DNA of 8,342 bases from Methylotenera_A sp031373695 (GTDB lineage: Bacteria > Pseudomonadota > Gammaproteobacteria > Burkholderiales > Methylophilaceae): the NCBI GenBank assembly GCA_031373695.1, contig JANMNC010000183.1, positions 1 to 8,342 on the forward strand, given 5' to 3'. The notes under the pieces are model-generated. The model ran no database searches. It had not been told where the DNA came from and worked only from the letters and a program-made list of their open reading frames with translations. Of this stretch, positions 1 to 7,464 are shown one piece after another. The stretch's first letter is position 1. The number at the start of each line of letters is the position of its first letter. A program made the translations under genes and the position numbers.

Positions 1-1
1 T

Positions 2-1177
2 TCAACCCTAGGCCGCCCAAGTTTAAGTATCGATAGGCAATTGCATTTCACAGCTGAAACAGCTGCGCAAGCGTTGGCTGCCGATGTTGCAATGCAAGAT
101 GAAGCCACTGTTTTAAGTAATAGGCTTGCGCATTTAGAAAATCAAATTAGTACGCTACAACAACGCAACGATGTATTAGAAGCTGAGAAAAAACTTAAAG
201 CACCTGAAGCAATTGAAAATACTACTTTAGCCGCTAGCTTGGCCAATGCTGCATTAACTTGGTGGCCTTATTTGTTTGGCGCCAGTTTACTAGCTGGTGG
301 CTATTTTGCGGCTGATTTTTGGCGCCGGCGCCGTCAAACAATACAGCTAGAAAATGCTGAAGAGGTTTGGGATATTTTAGATTCAAACTCAAACAACTCG
401 CTTTACTTTAAAGAATATGACCTTGGTGACGATTTATTCGGCCTTCAAACAAATCAGGCCAATGTTGAAACAGCTAGCAAACCTAAACTAAAAACAGATG
501 ATTTTGAAGCGACACAAGTGGTAAACGTGCCTATTCAACTAGAAGACAACACCGAGCATAATATTCTAGATCACGCCGATGTGTTTCTATCACATGGCCG
601 CACCAGCCTAGCCATTCAGTTATTGCAAAATCATTTGCTTGATTTTCCTAAACAATCGGTGACTATCTGGCTGTTTTTGCTAGATCTACTAGCAAAAGAA
701 AACCTGCCAGCTGTTTACGAGCAAACAGCGCTTGAATGTAAAGAGCACTTTAATATTAGAGTGGCTGATTTTAGTAATGATGAGGCGAGTTTAAAACAAA
801 GTTTTGAAGATTTCCCTCGCCTAACTGCTGGCCTAGAGCAGGTGTGGGGTACAACGGCTGCACTAAGTTATTTAGATGATTTAATTTATAACAGCCGCTT
901 AGAAACGCGTGTTGGTTTTGATAAAAATGTGTTGGAAGAGTTAATTTTATTAAGAGGCATTGCGCAAGAAGCGCTTAAATCTGCAGAGGTTATTCAAATG
1001 GATGAGAAAAAAATGATGATTAAAGAACGTAAAGACGCCCAAATTGCGGCCAATAAACAAACTAAGTTACTAAAAATGGATGAGCTGCAATTGGCATTAC
1101 AACCTAGTGTTGAGGCTGAAGCAACTGAGGCCAGACACGAAGAGTTATTTGAGTTTAATTTGGTTGAATTTAAGTAA
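2..1177 (+). CDS. FimV/HubP-like membrane-anchored protein, C-terminal part (5' partial)
   Basis: The reading frame is open to the left edge, so the true start lies outside the window. A TTG at 41 could be called as a start, but the frame runs through it without a stop and there is no convincing ribosome site. About 391 residues are visible. In order they show: a polar, heptad-like coiled-coil stretch (about nt 95-199, with NRLAHLENQISTLQQRN); one hydrophobic segment (about nt 260-322, WWPYLFGASLLAGGYFAA) followed by four arginines (RRRR), which predicts a cytoplasmic C-terminal side; an acidic linker; and a helical TPR-like region (about nt 569-760, with VFLSHGRTSLAIQLLQNHLL). Coiled coil, single membrane segment and cytoplasmic TPR-like tail in that order resemble the second half of FimV/HubP proteins, which organise cell poles and type IV pilus or chemotaxis machinery. 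The LysM domain and signal peptide expected of that family would lie upstream, unseen. The extreme C-terminus is charged and poorly recognisable. A generic TPR membrane protein is the main alternative. The gene converges on ubiA. Confidence 0.55.
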   Translation, partial: STLGRPSLSIDRQLHFTAETAAQALAADVAMQDEATVLSNRLAHLENQISTLQQRNDVLEAEKKLKAPEAIENTTLAASLANAALTWWPYLFGASLLAGGYFAADFWRRRRQTIQLENAEEVWDILDSNSNNSLYFKEYDLGDDLFGLQTNQANVETASKPKLKTDDFEATQVVNVPIQLEDNTEHNILDHADVFLSHGRTSLAIQLLQNHLLDFPKQSVTIWLFLLDLLAKENLPAVYEQTALECKEHFNIRVADFSNDEASLKQSFEDFPRLTAGLEQVWGTTAALSYLDDLIYNSRLETRVGFDKNVLEELILLRGIAQEALKSAEVIQMDEKKMMIKERKDAQIAANKQTKLLKMDELQLALQPSVEAEATEARHEELFEFNLVEFK

Positions 1178-1197
1178 ATGCCAATTAAGTTACAAAG

Positions 1198-1236
1198 CAA
1201 ATAATAAAACCAAATAATAAAACCAAATAATAAAAC
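1198..1236. repeat. Three perfect 13-bp tandem repeats
   Basis: The unit CAAATAATAAAAC occurs three times head to tail without a mismatch (1198-1210, 1211-1223, 1224-1236). The array ends exactly at the ubiA stop codon (complement of 1237-1239) and fills most of the 59-nt spacer between the convergent gene ends. On the - strand it reads as T-rich tracts just after ubiA. No stable GC-rich hairpin accompanies it, so it is not a canonical terminator. Copy number may vary by strand slippage. Confidence 0.9.
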
Positions 1237-2115
1237 TTAGTTAACGCTTAAAAAGTAATTGGCGGCAATGCCTGCAAAAACGGCAAATCCTATCCAATTA
1301 TTATGCAAAAAAGCGTTAAAACAGCTAGTTTTATTGCGTGCTTTAATTAAAACATATTGCCTGCAGACCAACACCAGAGCGGCTAACAGGCCGATATAAT
1401 AATATGGTTTGTAGCCCATAAACTGGCCAATATACACTAGCAGGCAAAGCATTGCAGCGTAACAAGCCATTACTGCAATTACATCAAACCTGCCAAAAAA
1501 TATAGCCGATGACTTAATGCCTATTTTTAAATCATCGTCTTTATCCACCATCGCATATTCTGTGTCATAGGCAATTGCCCAAAAAACGTTAGTTAACAAA
1601 AGCACCCAAGCCAAAGGTGGAATATAGTCGTTCACTGCAGCAAACGCCATGGGGATACCAAAACCAAACGCCACCCCTAAATAAGCCTGCGGAATAGCTA
1701 AAAAACGCTTGGTAAACGGATAGCTAACCGCTAAAAATAAGGCCACAAATGACAGCAAAACTGTGGTTTTATTAAACAATAAAACCAAGCCAAATGCCGT
1801 TAAACTTAGGGCGCCCGCCAAACAGTAAGCCTCTTTTAGGCTAACCTCACGCGTAGCTAACGGTCGGTTTTTAGTACGCTCAACCAAACCATCATATTTC
1901 TGATCAGCAATATCATTCATCACACAACCTGCGCTGCGCATTAGCACTGTGCCTGTAACAAAAATAAGTAAAGTTATCCAATCTGGAAAACCACGGCTGG
2001 CAATCCATAGCGCCCATAACGTAGGCCACAACAATAGTAAAATACCAATGGGTTTATCAAGGCGCATTAAGCGCTCATAAGCATCTAGTTTTTTTGTTAA
2101 CTTTTCTAAGTTCAT
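1237..2115 (-). CDS. ubiA: 4-hydroxybenzoate polyprenyltransferase
   Basis: UbiA transfers the polyprenyl tail to 4-hydroxybenzoate, the second committed step of ubiquinone synthesis, in the inner membrane. The 292 residues match the usual length of about 290. Both aspartate-rich, Mg-diphosphate-binding motifs are intact: NDIADQKYD at residues 67-75, inside MRSAGCVMNDIADQKYDG, and DTEYAMVDKDDD at 184-195. The rest is eight or nine hydrophobic helices, as expected for this integral membrane family. Other family landmarks include RLDKPIGILLLLWPTLWAL near the N-terminus and RTKNRPLA at about 80-87. The start is the ATG at 2115. It is preceded by AAAG rather than a strong Shine-Dalgarno, and no better start lies nearby. 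It follows ubiC on the same strand after 124 nt, a wider gap than expected for genes of one pathway, and that gap carries an unexplained repeat-like segment. A weak -10-like TATGAT (complement of 2134-2139) lacks a good -35, so I do not call a promoter. Confidence 0.96.
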   Translation of the reverse strand: MNLEKLTKKLDAYERLMRLDKPIGILLLLWPTLWALWIASRGFPDWITLLIFVTGTVLMRSAGCVMNDIADQKYDGLVERTKNRPLATREVSLKEAYCLAGALSLTAFGLVLLFNKTTVLLSFVALFLAVSYPFTKRFLAIPQAYLGVAFGFGIPMAFAAVNDYIPPLAWVLLLTNVFWAIAYDTEYAMVDKDDDLKIGIKSSAIFFGRFDVIAVMACYAAMLCLLVYIGQFMGYKPYYYIGLLAALVLVCRQYVLIKARNKTSCFNAFLHNNWIGFAVFAGIAANYFLSVN

Positions 2116-2142
2116 ATACTTTAAATTATTGGGATCATAATT

Positions 2143-2172
2143 ATTAAGTTCATTCTAATGCTTAAACTTAAT
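2143..2172. repeat. Inverted repeat between ubiC and ubiA
   Basis: ATTAAGTT (2143-2150) and AACTTAAT (2165-2172) are perfect 8-bp inverted arms around a 14-nt loop. The loop itself holds a small CATT/AATG dyad. The stem is AT-rich and has no following U-tract on either strand, so it is at best a weak RNA structure or a protein-binding dyad. Chance is a real possibility in sequence this AT-rich. Confidence 0.4.
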
Positions 2173-2206
2173 GGTTCGTCACTCTTCGCTATACTCAAAA
2201 TGACAG
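2173..2206. repeat. Possible dispersed intergenic repeat fragment
   Basis: This segment of the ubiC-ubiA spacer (+ strand core CACTCTTCGCTATACTCAAA followed by ATGACAG) resembles the short intergenic repeats of many bacterial genomes that read roughly as TTCGCT, a spacer, then TCAGAATGACA. GTCA (2178-2181) and TGAC (2201-2204) form short inverted ends. It is noncoding on both strands. The call rests on recalled resemblance; only one copy is visible, so repetition cannot be shown here. Confidence 0.35.
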
Positions 2207-2239
2207 CATGGCTGAATTAAAGGTGAATTCAATATGCAA

Positions 2240-2788
2240 TTAATCTAGGCCAAGCTCATTTAATAAGCTTGGCAAAAATACCTCAGTCACCATAATTTTA
2301 GCGCAATTTAAACTAAATATAGAGCGCCGCGCCCATAGTGCTGCAGGCGCTATTTGCATGTGCTCTGCAAGCAGCATAGATATTGGGTGGTGGAGCGGTA
2401 GTTTTTTATAACTTAAAGGCGTACGTTTCACTTTTGGGTTAGCAAACAAAGTCGCACCAAGTGGTTTATTGCCTAGCCTGCCAAGCCCATTCCATGCGCC
2501 TCGCAGGCTTGCCCTTGGCAACACGCTATGCGCAAAAACCACTGCCCGATTGTTGTCCATCAGTAAAACTTCACGAATTAACGCTGTTTTATATGCTGGC
2601 AAATGCAACAAAGCCGCTTCGTCTTGTATTGGCTTGGCATATTTCACTGCCACGGGCTTAACCGCAAAATGTGCGTAACGCTTTTGCAAACGTGCGGTGA
2701 GCGAGCCTGTATCAACTAACCAAGGTTGGTATTTTTCACTGCGAATTGGTTGCTTTAACCAATCTAATTTTAAATTGCGTATTTTCAA
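2240..2788 (-). CDS. ubiC: Chorismate pyruvate-lyase
   Basis: UbiC removes pyruvate from chorismate to give 4-hydroxybenzoate, the aromatic precursor that UbiA then prenylates. It is a small soluble enzyme. The protein is 182 residues, slightly longer than the 165 of E. coli. Recognisable blocks are IREVLLMDNNRAVVFAHSVLP (R72 aligns with the active-site arginine in the E. coli LREIL motif), LGNKPLGATLF (about 105-115), LWARRSIF (about 151-158) and the C-terminal VTEVFLPS, where E169 corresponds to the catalytic E155 of E. coli. The start is a TTG at 2788 whose TTGA overlaps the recG stop by 4 nt. A GGTGA lies just upstream. The next internal Met is at about residue 77, inside the conserved core, so a later ATG is excluded. 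Translation is probably coupled to recG. Confidence 0.93.
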   Translation of the reverse strand: MKIRNLKLDWLKQPIRSEKYQPWLVDTGSLTARLQKRYAHFAVKPVAVKYAKPIQDEAALLHLPAYKTALIREVLLMDNNRAVVFAHSVLPRASLRGAWNGLGRLGNKPLGATLFANPKVKRTPLSYKKLPLHHPISMLLAEHMQIAPAALWARRSIFSLNCAKIMVTEVFLPSLLNELGLD

Positions 2789-4839
2789 ACTTTCACCAAC
2801 TCGTCTGCATGGCGCATCCAGCGCTCTAAATGCTGATCAACCGCTGCTGGATATTCTTTAATTAATTTATCCGCAATACTTTTTGCTAGCTCTAGCAAAT
2901 CAATATCACGTTCTAAATCGGCAATTTTTAACATGGGTACGCCACTTTGGCGGGTGCCTAAAAATTCACCTGGGCCGCGCAAATGCAAGTCTGCCTGCGC
3001 AATAATAAAACCATCGGTGTTTTCAAAAATTACTTTTAGCCTTGCACGCGCTGTCTCTGATAGCTTGTTTTGATAAAGCAAAATGCAGGTGCTTTTAGCG
3101 GCGCCACGCCCTACTCGCCCGCGTAACTGATGCAATTGGCTTAGCCCAGAACGTTCTGCATGCTCAATCACCATTAAGCTAGCATTGGGCACATCTACGC
3201 CAACTTCTATCACCGTAGTTGCCACTAGCAATTGTGTTTCATTTTTGCTAAAGGCCAGCATCACCGCCTGTTTTTCGGCAGGTTTCATGCGGCCATGCAC
3301 TAGGCCAATATTAAGCTCTGGGAACGTAGTTTGCATATGCGCAAAGGTGTCGTTGGCGGTTTGTAGTTGCAAGGCTTCAGATTCTTCAATTAACGGGCAC
3401 ACCCAATAGGCTTGACTGCCAGCCATGCAGGCCTCACGCACGCGCTGTAAAATTTCATCACGACGTTCGTCACTCACCAATTTTGTGACTATCGGCGTGC
3501 GACCAGGTGGTAGCTCGTCAATCACAGAAACATCTAAATCGGCAAAATAACTCATGGATAATGTACGTGGAATAGGCGTGGCCGACATCATCAATTGATG
3601 CGGCTCTGGCTCACCCTTTTTACGCAAAGCTAGGCGCTGTTGCACGCCAAAACGATGTTGCTCATCAATAATTGCTAAGCCTAACTTTTTAAAAATAACT
3701 GCTTCTTGAAATAAAGCATGTGTGCCTATAGCAAGCTGGGCATGGCCACTAGCAATATCGGCTAGTGCGGCTTCGCGCTGCTTTTTGCTTTGGCTGCCAG
3801 TAAGCCACGCAATAGTTAAGCCCAGTGGCGCAAACCATGTTTCAAACTTTTTGTAATGCTGCTCGGCTAAAATTTCGGTGGGCGCCATTAATGCTACTTG
3901 CCAGCCATGCTCAATAGCTTGCAACGCAGCCATACAGGCCACAATAGTTTTACCACTGCCCACATCGCCCTGCAATAAACGCTGCATTGGGTGTGCTTGC
4001 GTTAAATCTTGGCTAATTTCAGCCACCACTTTTTGCTGTGAATTGGTTAATTTAAATGGTAAATTTTGCAACATCTGTGGCGCTAAAATTTGTGACAAAT
4101 TAATTGCAGGCGCGTTAATGCTGCGTCGTTTAGCATAATGTTTGCGCATAGATAATTGCTGAGCTAGCAGCTCATCAAATGCTAAGCGCCGCCACTCTGG
4201 TGCGCTACGGTTTTCTAGTGCCGCTAAATTCGCATCGGGCGCGGGGTTATGTAAAGTTTGTATGCTAGTGGCAAAACTAGGCAGGCTGCTGTTGAGTAAA
4301 CCTAGCTGTTTATAAACGCCTGCGGGCAACGTTTCTGCCAATTGATTCTGATTAATGGCAATTTGAATGGCTTTGCGAATATTAGGTTGTGTAAGCCCTG
4401 CAGTGGTGGGGTAAATCGGCGTGAGTGTTTCTGCCACAATGGTTTTATCGCCAACTGCTTTGCACTGCGGGTGCACTATTTCGTAACCAAAAAAACCGTG
4501 ACGTATTTCACCATATACCCGTAATTTTGCGCCAACTTTTAAAGCAGTAATTTGACTAGGATAAAAATGCAAAAAACGCAACGTTAATTGCCCACTAGCA
4601 TCTTCTAGCCTTGCTATTAAGGCTTTACGCGGTTTATACGATACTTCGGCATGCACAATCTCACCTTCTACTTGCACACTATCGCCCAGCCTTAAATCGC
4701 GTATTGCCGTTATGCGCGTTTCATCCATATAACGCAGCGGCAAGTGCAATAGTAAATCTTGAGTTTTTGTAAGGCCTAGCTTTGCTAAATTGGCGATTAA
4801 TGGCTTACTAAAAGCTTTAATTTCTGTGAGTTTAGTCAT
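2785..4839 (-). CDS. recG: ATP-dependent DNA helicase RecG
   Basis: RecG is a superfamily 2 double-strand DNA translocase that regresses stalled forks and processes R-loops and Holliday junctions. The 684 residues compare with 693 in E. coli. The N-terminal part holds the family signature TQDLLLHLPLRYMDETR (about 26-42) and the OB-fold wedge (about 50-130). The helicase core shows Walker A GDVGSGKT (291-298), APTEILAEQH (319-328), the DEQH box (392-395), MSATPIPRTLSMSYFADLD (418-436), ATTVIEVGVDVPNA (540-553) and motif VI QLRGRVGRG (571-579). The LHLRGPGEFLGTRQSG block (618-633) matches the translocation (TRG) motif that couples ATPase to DNA movement. All key motifs are intact. The ATG at 4839 is preceded by TTAAAGT, a weak ribosome site. 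The stop overlaps ubiC. In E. coli trmH lies between spoT and recG; here the 57-nt gap leaves no room for it. Confidence 0.98.
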   Translation of the reverse strand: MTKLTEIKAFSKPLIANLAKLGLTKTQDLLLHLPLRYMDETRITAIRDLRLGDSVQVEGEIVHAEVSYKPRKALIARLEDASGQLTLRFLHFYPSQITALKVGAKLRVYGEIRHGFFGYEIVHPQCKAVGDKTIVAETLTPIYPTTAGLTQPNIRKAIQIAINQNQLAETLPAGVYKQLGLLNSSLPSFATSIQTLHNPAPDANLAALENRSAPEWRRLAFDELLAQQLSMRKHYAKRRSINAPAINLSQILAPQMLQNLPFKLTNSQQKVVAEISQDLTQAHPMQRLLQGDVGSGKTIVACMAALQAIEHGWQVALMAPTEILAEQHYKKFETWFAPLGLTIAWLTGSQSKKQREAALADIASGHAQLAIGTHALFQEAVIFKKLGLAIIDEQHRFGVQQRLALRKKGEPEPHQLMMSATPIPRTLSMSYFADLDVSVIDELPPGRTPIVTKLVSDERRDEILQRVREACMAGSQAYWVCPLIEESEALQLQTANDTFAHMQTTFPELNIGLVHGRMKPAEKQAVMLAFSKNETQLLVATTVIEVGVDVPNASLMVIEHAERSGLSQLHQLRGRVGRGAAKSTCILLYQNKLSETARARLKVIFENTDGFIIAQADLHLRGPGEFLGTRQSGVPMLKIADLERDIDLLELAKSIADKLIKEYPAAVDQHLERWMRHADELVKV

Positions 4840-4869
4840 ACTTTAAGTTCATGCCTTAAATTTGCACAT

Positions 4870-4892
4870 GCTAAATAACTAGCCTTATTAGC
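4870..4892. repeat. Inverted repeat in the spoT-recG spacer
   Basis: GCTAAATAA (4870-4878) and TTATTAGC (4885-4892) pair over 8 bp with one bulged base around a 6-nt loop (CTAGCC). The hairpin would form in the mRNA just after the spoT stop codon. No U-tract follows on the - strand, so it is unlikely to be an intrinsic terminator. It could be an mRNA processing or stability element, or chance. Confidence 0.4.
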
Positions 4893-4896
4893 CAGC

Positions 4897-7155
4897 TCAC
4901 TGAATTCTATTATCTGTGCTGCCGCCTTTTACCCGATTAATGCGCACAACGTTGGGTATTTTGCGTAAATTACGCATTAAACCAGCCAAATGCACGCGGT
5001 TGTGTACTTGCACTGTAAAGTTAACGCTGGAATATTGGCTACCATCAGAATCTTCTACGCTCACGTTATCAATATTAGAGCCTGCCTCTGATATGCCTGC
5101 AGCAATTTTAGCTAACATGCCACGCTCGTTAGCCACCACCATGCGCACGTTTACTTTAAATAATTTTTTGTTGTCTGGATCCCATTCAACATCTAACCAT
5201 TTATCTGGATCTAGCTTAAATTTAGCCACCGTTGGGCAATCGTGAGTGTGGATTATTAGGCCTTTTTCTTTATTAATAAAACCTAAAATTGGGTCACCCG
5301 GAATTGGCCTACAGCACTGTGCAAACTGTACTGCCATGCCCTCAGAGCCTCTAATGGTAATAATATCGAGCGGTTTAACCAATTTACTTTTGCCATTATC
5401 TGTATCGTCTAAGCCTTGCAGATTAGGGTCTTCTATATTAGCCACCAGCTGGTGCGCTACCATCAAGCTCACGCGTTTACCTAAGCCAATATCTGTCAAA
5501 ATATCTAACTTATCTTTGGCGCCATAATCGCGCATTACTTTTTGCCATTGCTTATCGCTAATCACGTTAGGCTCAACATGCAAGGCTCGCAAAGCTAAGT
5601 TAAGCATACGCTCACCCAAGTGTGCCGACTCTGACACTTGCACGGTTTTTAAATAATGCCGAATGTGCGAACGGGCTTTGCCTGTGACAACATAATTAAG
5701 CCATGCGGGGTTTGGGTTGGCTAGCGGAGCGGTAATAATTTCTACATGGTCACCGTTATGCATTTCGGCACGTAATGGTGCCAGCTCATTATTTACTTTT
5801 ACCGCTACACAACTATTGCCTACATCGGTGTGCACAGCGTAGGCAAAATCGACTGCAGTAGAGCCTTTTGGCAGCGCTAGTATTTTACCTTTGGGTGTAA
5901 ATACATAAACTTCATCTGGAAATAAATCAACTTTGAAATGCTCTAAAAATTCGTAGCTATCTTCACTCTCGGTTTGAATTTCTAGTAAACGTTGCAGCCA
6001 CTGGTGTGTTTGCTGCTGCAACGTCGTCAAATGGGCATCGGTGGTTTTATATAGCCAGTGCGCTGCCACGCCAGTATCGGCAATGTTATGCATCTCATCA
6101 GAGCGCACTTGCACCTCAATAGGCGTACCAAATGGGCCAAACAAAGTGGTGTGCAACGATTGATAACCGTTGGCTTTGGGTATGGCAATAAAATCTTTAA
6201 ATTTACCAGGTATGGGCTTATAGAGCGCATGCAAAGCACCCAAGCTTAAATAGCAATGCGCCGTATCTTTAACCAGAACCCTAAAACCATAAATATCGTG
6301 AATATTATCAAGCGTACTGTGCTTGCTAAGCATTTTACGATACACACTATAGAGATGCTTTTCGCGACCTTTAACATCTGCTTCAATATTCGCATCCGCT
6401 AGACGCTGCTTGATGGCCTCTAAAATTTTAGTAATCACCTCTTTGCGGTTTCCCCGCGCCACTTTAATGGCTTTAGCAATTACGCGATGACGCATGGGAT
6501 ATAAATACTGAAAGCTTAAATCTTCAAGCTCTTGATAAATTAAATTTAGGCCCAGTCTATTTGCAATTGGCGCATAAATTTCTAGAGTTTCGCGCGCAAT
6601 CCGTTTTTGTTTTTCTAGCTTCATGGATTCTAGCGTTTGCATGTTATGCAACCTATCAGCCAATTTTACTAAAATCACCCTCACATCTTGGCTCATAGCC
6701 AGCAACATTTTGCGGAAATTTTCTGCTTGTGCTTGGGTAGCGCTTTGAAACTCAATTTTATCGAGCTTAGTTAAGCCATCTACTAGTGCACCTACCTGTT
6801 TGCCAAATTTTTCACTAATTTCATCAACTGCCACGCCAGTATCTTCCACTACATCATGCAGCAGAGCAGCTAGCAGCGTAGGCAAATCTAAATGTAGTTT
6901 AGCCAGTATGCAGGCCACAGCCACAGGGTGTGTAATATATGGCTCACCTGTTTTACGGGTTTGGCCATCGTGCGCCGCAAAAGCATAGCGATAAGCCGCC
7001 CATACTTGTTCAATATCAGCTTGGTTAAAATATTCTTTAAGTAGAAGGGTGAGCTGTGAGTTTTCAGTATCTGCTGGCAGCAAATGCGGCTCAGCAGGCT
7101 GAAAGGTGTCGATTGTTTGTTGCTTGGTTAGCGATTTAGTCCCAGTTTTCGGCAT
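4897..7155 (-). CDS. spoT: Bifunctional (p)ppGpp synthetase/hydrolase
   Basis: This cytosolic enzyme makes (p)ppGpp from GTP or GDP plus ATP and also hydrolyses it, setting the stringent response. It is a full-length 752-residue long RSH protein. The HD hydrolase domain (about 50-200) has TRKTGEPYITHP (R67, H76), HDVVEDT (H100, D101, E104, D105) and ADRLHNM (D167, N171), so hydrolysis should be active. The synthetase domain (about 240-365) has GREKHLYSVYRKM, GKFKDFIAIPKANGYQSLHT and IEVQVR. The KFKD at 318-321 is of the RxKD type found in bifunctional enzymes, not the acidic ExDD type of RelA. A TGS domain follows (about 413-476, VYVFTPKGKILALPKGST), then the conserved-cysteine region QFAQCCRPIPGD (610-621) and a C-terminal ACT domain (about 667-745). 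The regulatory half is thus complete. The start is the ATG at 7155 with no clear Shine-Dalgarno. It lies between rpoZ and recG, as in many proteobacteria. Confidence 0.97.
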   Translation of the reverse strand: MPKTGTKSLTKQQTIDTFQPAEPHLLPADTENSQLTLLLKEYFNQADIEQVWAAYRYAFAAHDGQTRKTGEPYITHPVAVACILAKLHLDLPTLLAALLHDVVEDTGVAVDEISEKFGKQVGALVDGLTKLDKIEFQSATQAQAENFRKMLLAMSQDVRVILVKLADRLHNMQTLESMKLEKQKRIARETLEIYAPIANRLGLNLIYQELEDLSFQYLYPMRHRVIAKAIKVARGNRKEVITKILEAIKQRLADANIEADVKGREKHLYSVYRKMLSKHSTLDNIHDIYGFRVLVKDTAHCYLSLGALHALYKPIPGKFKDFIAIPKANGYQSLHTTLFGPFGTPIEVQVRSDEMHNIADTGVAAHWLYKTTDAHLTTLQQQTHQWLQRLLEIQTESEDSYEFLEHFKVDLFPDEVYVFTPKGKILALPKGSTAVDFAYAVHTDVGNSCVAVKVNNELAPLRAEMHNGDHVEIITAPLANPNPAWLNYVVTGKARSHIRHYLKTVQVSESAHLGERMLNLALRALHVEPNVISDKQWQKVMRDYGAKDKLDILTDIGLGKRVSLMVAHQLVANIEDPNLQGLDDTDNGKSKLVKPLDIITIRGSEGMAVQFAQCCRPIPGDPILGFINKEKGLIIHTHDCPTVAKFKLDPDKWLDVEWDPDNKKLFKVNVRMVVANERGMLAKIAAGISEAGSNIDNVSVEDSDGSQYSSVNFTVQVHNRVHLAGLMRNLRKIPNVVRINRVKGGSTDNRIQ

Positions 7156-7210
7156 AATTACTAAAATTAATACTCAAAACAATGCTGTTAACTAGGCACT
7201 TTAATATCGG

Positions 7211-7232
7211 GCACTACAGGGTATTGTAGGGC
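7211..7232. repeat. Inverted repeat in the rpoZ-spoT spacer
   Basis: CTACA (7214-7218) and TGTAG (7225-7229) pair around a 6-nt loop. The stem extends by a GC/GC pair on the outside after one mismatch, giving 7 pairs in 22 nt. On the - strand it lies just downstream of the rpoZ stop and no U-run follows, so I read it as a possible mRNA structure and not a terminator. Short arms leave chance open. Confidence 0.35.
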
Positions 7233-7238
7233 TATAGT

Positions 7239-7451
7239 TTAAGGATGAATGCGATTTAAAATTTCTACACCCACTTTACCAGCTGCAATTTCACGCAAGG
7301 CTAATACAGTTGGCTTATCTTTTTGACCTGTGCTGTGCACGAAAGGGTCTGAGCCATTAGCTAATTGACGTGCGCGATACGCAGCAACTAACGTTAATTG
7401 AAAACGGTTTGGAATTTTTTCTAAACAATCATCTACAGTAATACGGGCCAT
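7239..7451 (-). CDS. rpoZ: RNA polymerase omega subunit
   Basis: Omega helps assemble RNA polymerase by clamping the beta-prime subunit, and in proteobacteria it forms part of a ppGpp-binding site. The 70-residue length fits beta-proteobacterial omegas, which are shorter than the 91 of E. coli. The N-terminus MARITVDDCLEKIPNRFQL and the AAYRARQL helix (about 23-30) match the family core, and DKPTVLALREIAAGKV (about 45-60) is the second conserved block. The MAR N-terminus that lines the ppGpp site in E. coli is preserved. The ATG at 7451 has a clear AAAGGA ribosome site 7 nt upstream, which fixes the start. It stands between gmk and spoT, the conserved neighbourhood of this gene. Confidence 0.97.
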   Translation of the reverse strand: MARITVDDCLEKIPNRFQLTLVAAYRARQLANGSDPFVHSTGQKDKPTVLALREIAAGKVGVEILNRIHP

Positions 7452-7458
7452 GGTGTAA

Positions 7459-7464
7459 TCCTTT
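7459..7464 (-). promoter_or_regulatory. Ribosome binding site of rpoZ
   Basis: On the - strand AAAGGA lies 7 nt before the rpoZ ATG. It is the clearest Shine-Dalgarno in the window; the other genes here have weak or coupled starts. The last unit of the leader repeat runs into it. Confidence 0.75.

Noticed and set aside
41..1177. TTG at 41 as the true start of the FimV-like gene
   Set aside because: The frame is open upstream to the window edge, the protein would begin in a coiled coil with no signal peptide before an outward-facing domain, and no proper ribosome site precedes it.
1155..1188. Inverted repeat TTAATTTGG / CCAATTAA at the end of the FimV-like gene as a terminator
   Set aside because: The AT-rich stem has a bulge, a 17-nt loop and no T-tract after it on either strand.
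2116..2152. A 10-codon open frame (MNLIIMIPII) just upstream of ubiA as a leader peptide
   Set aside because: It is very short, has no ribosome site and no regulatory codon pattern; it is expected by chance in this AT-rich spacer.
2461..2678. Overlapping + strand open frames inside ubiC
   Set aside because: They are antisense to a well-conserved enzyme, have no recognisable domain or ribosome site, and are shadows of ubiC codon structure.
4916..5527. Two + strand open frames of about 100 residues opposite the spoT 3' half
   Set aside because: They are antisense to the ACT and conserved-cysteine regions of SpoT, low-complexity in character and without any family signature.
7156..7200. Promoter for spoT in the rpoZ-spoT spacer
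   Set aside because: TTAACA and several AT-rich hexamers occur, but no -35/-10 pair has a proper 16-18-nt spacing ahead of a plausible start.
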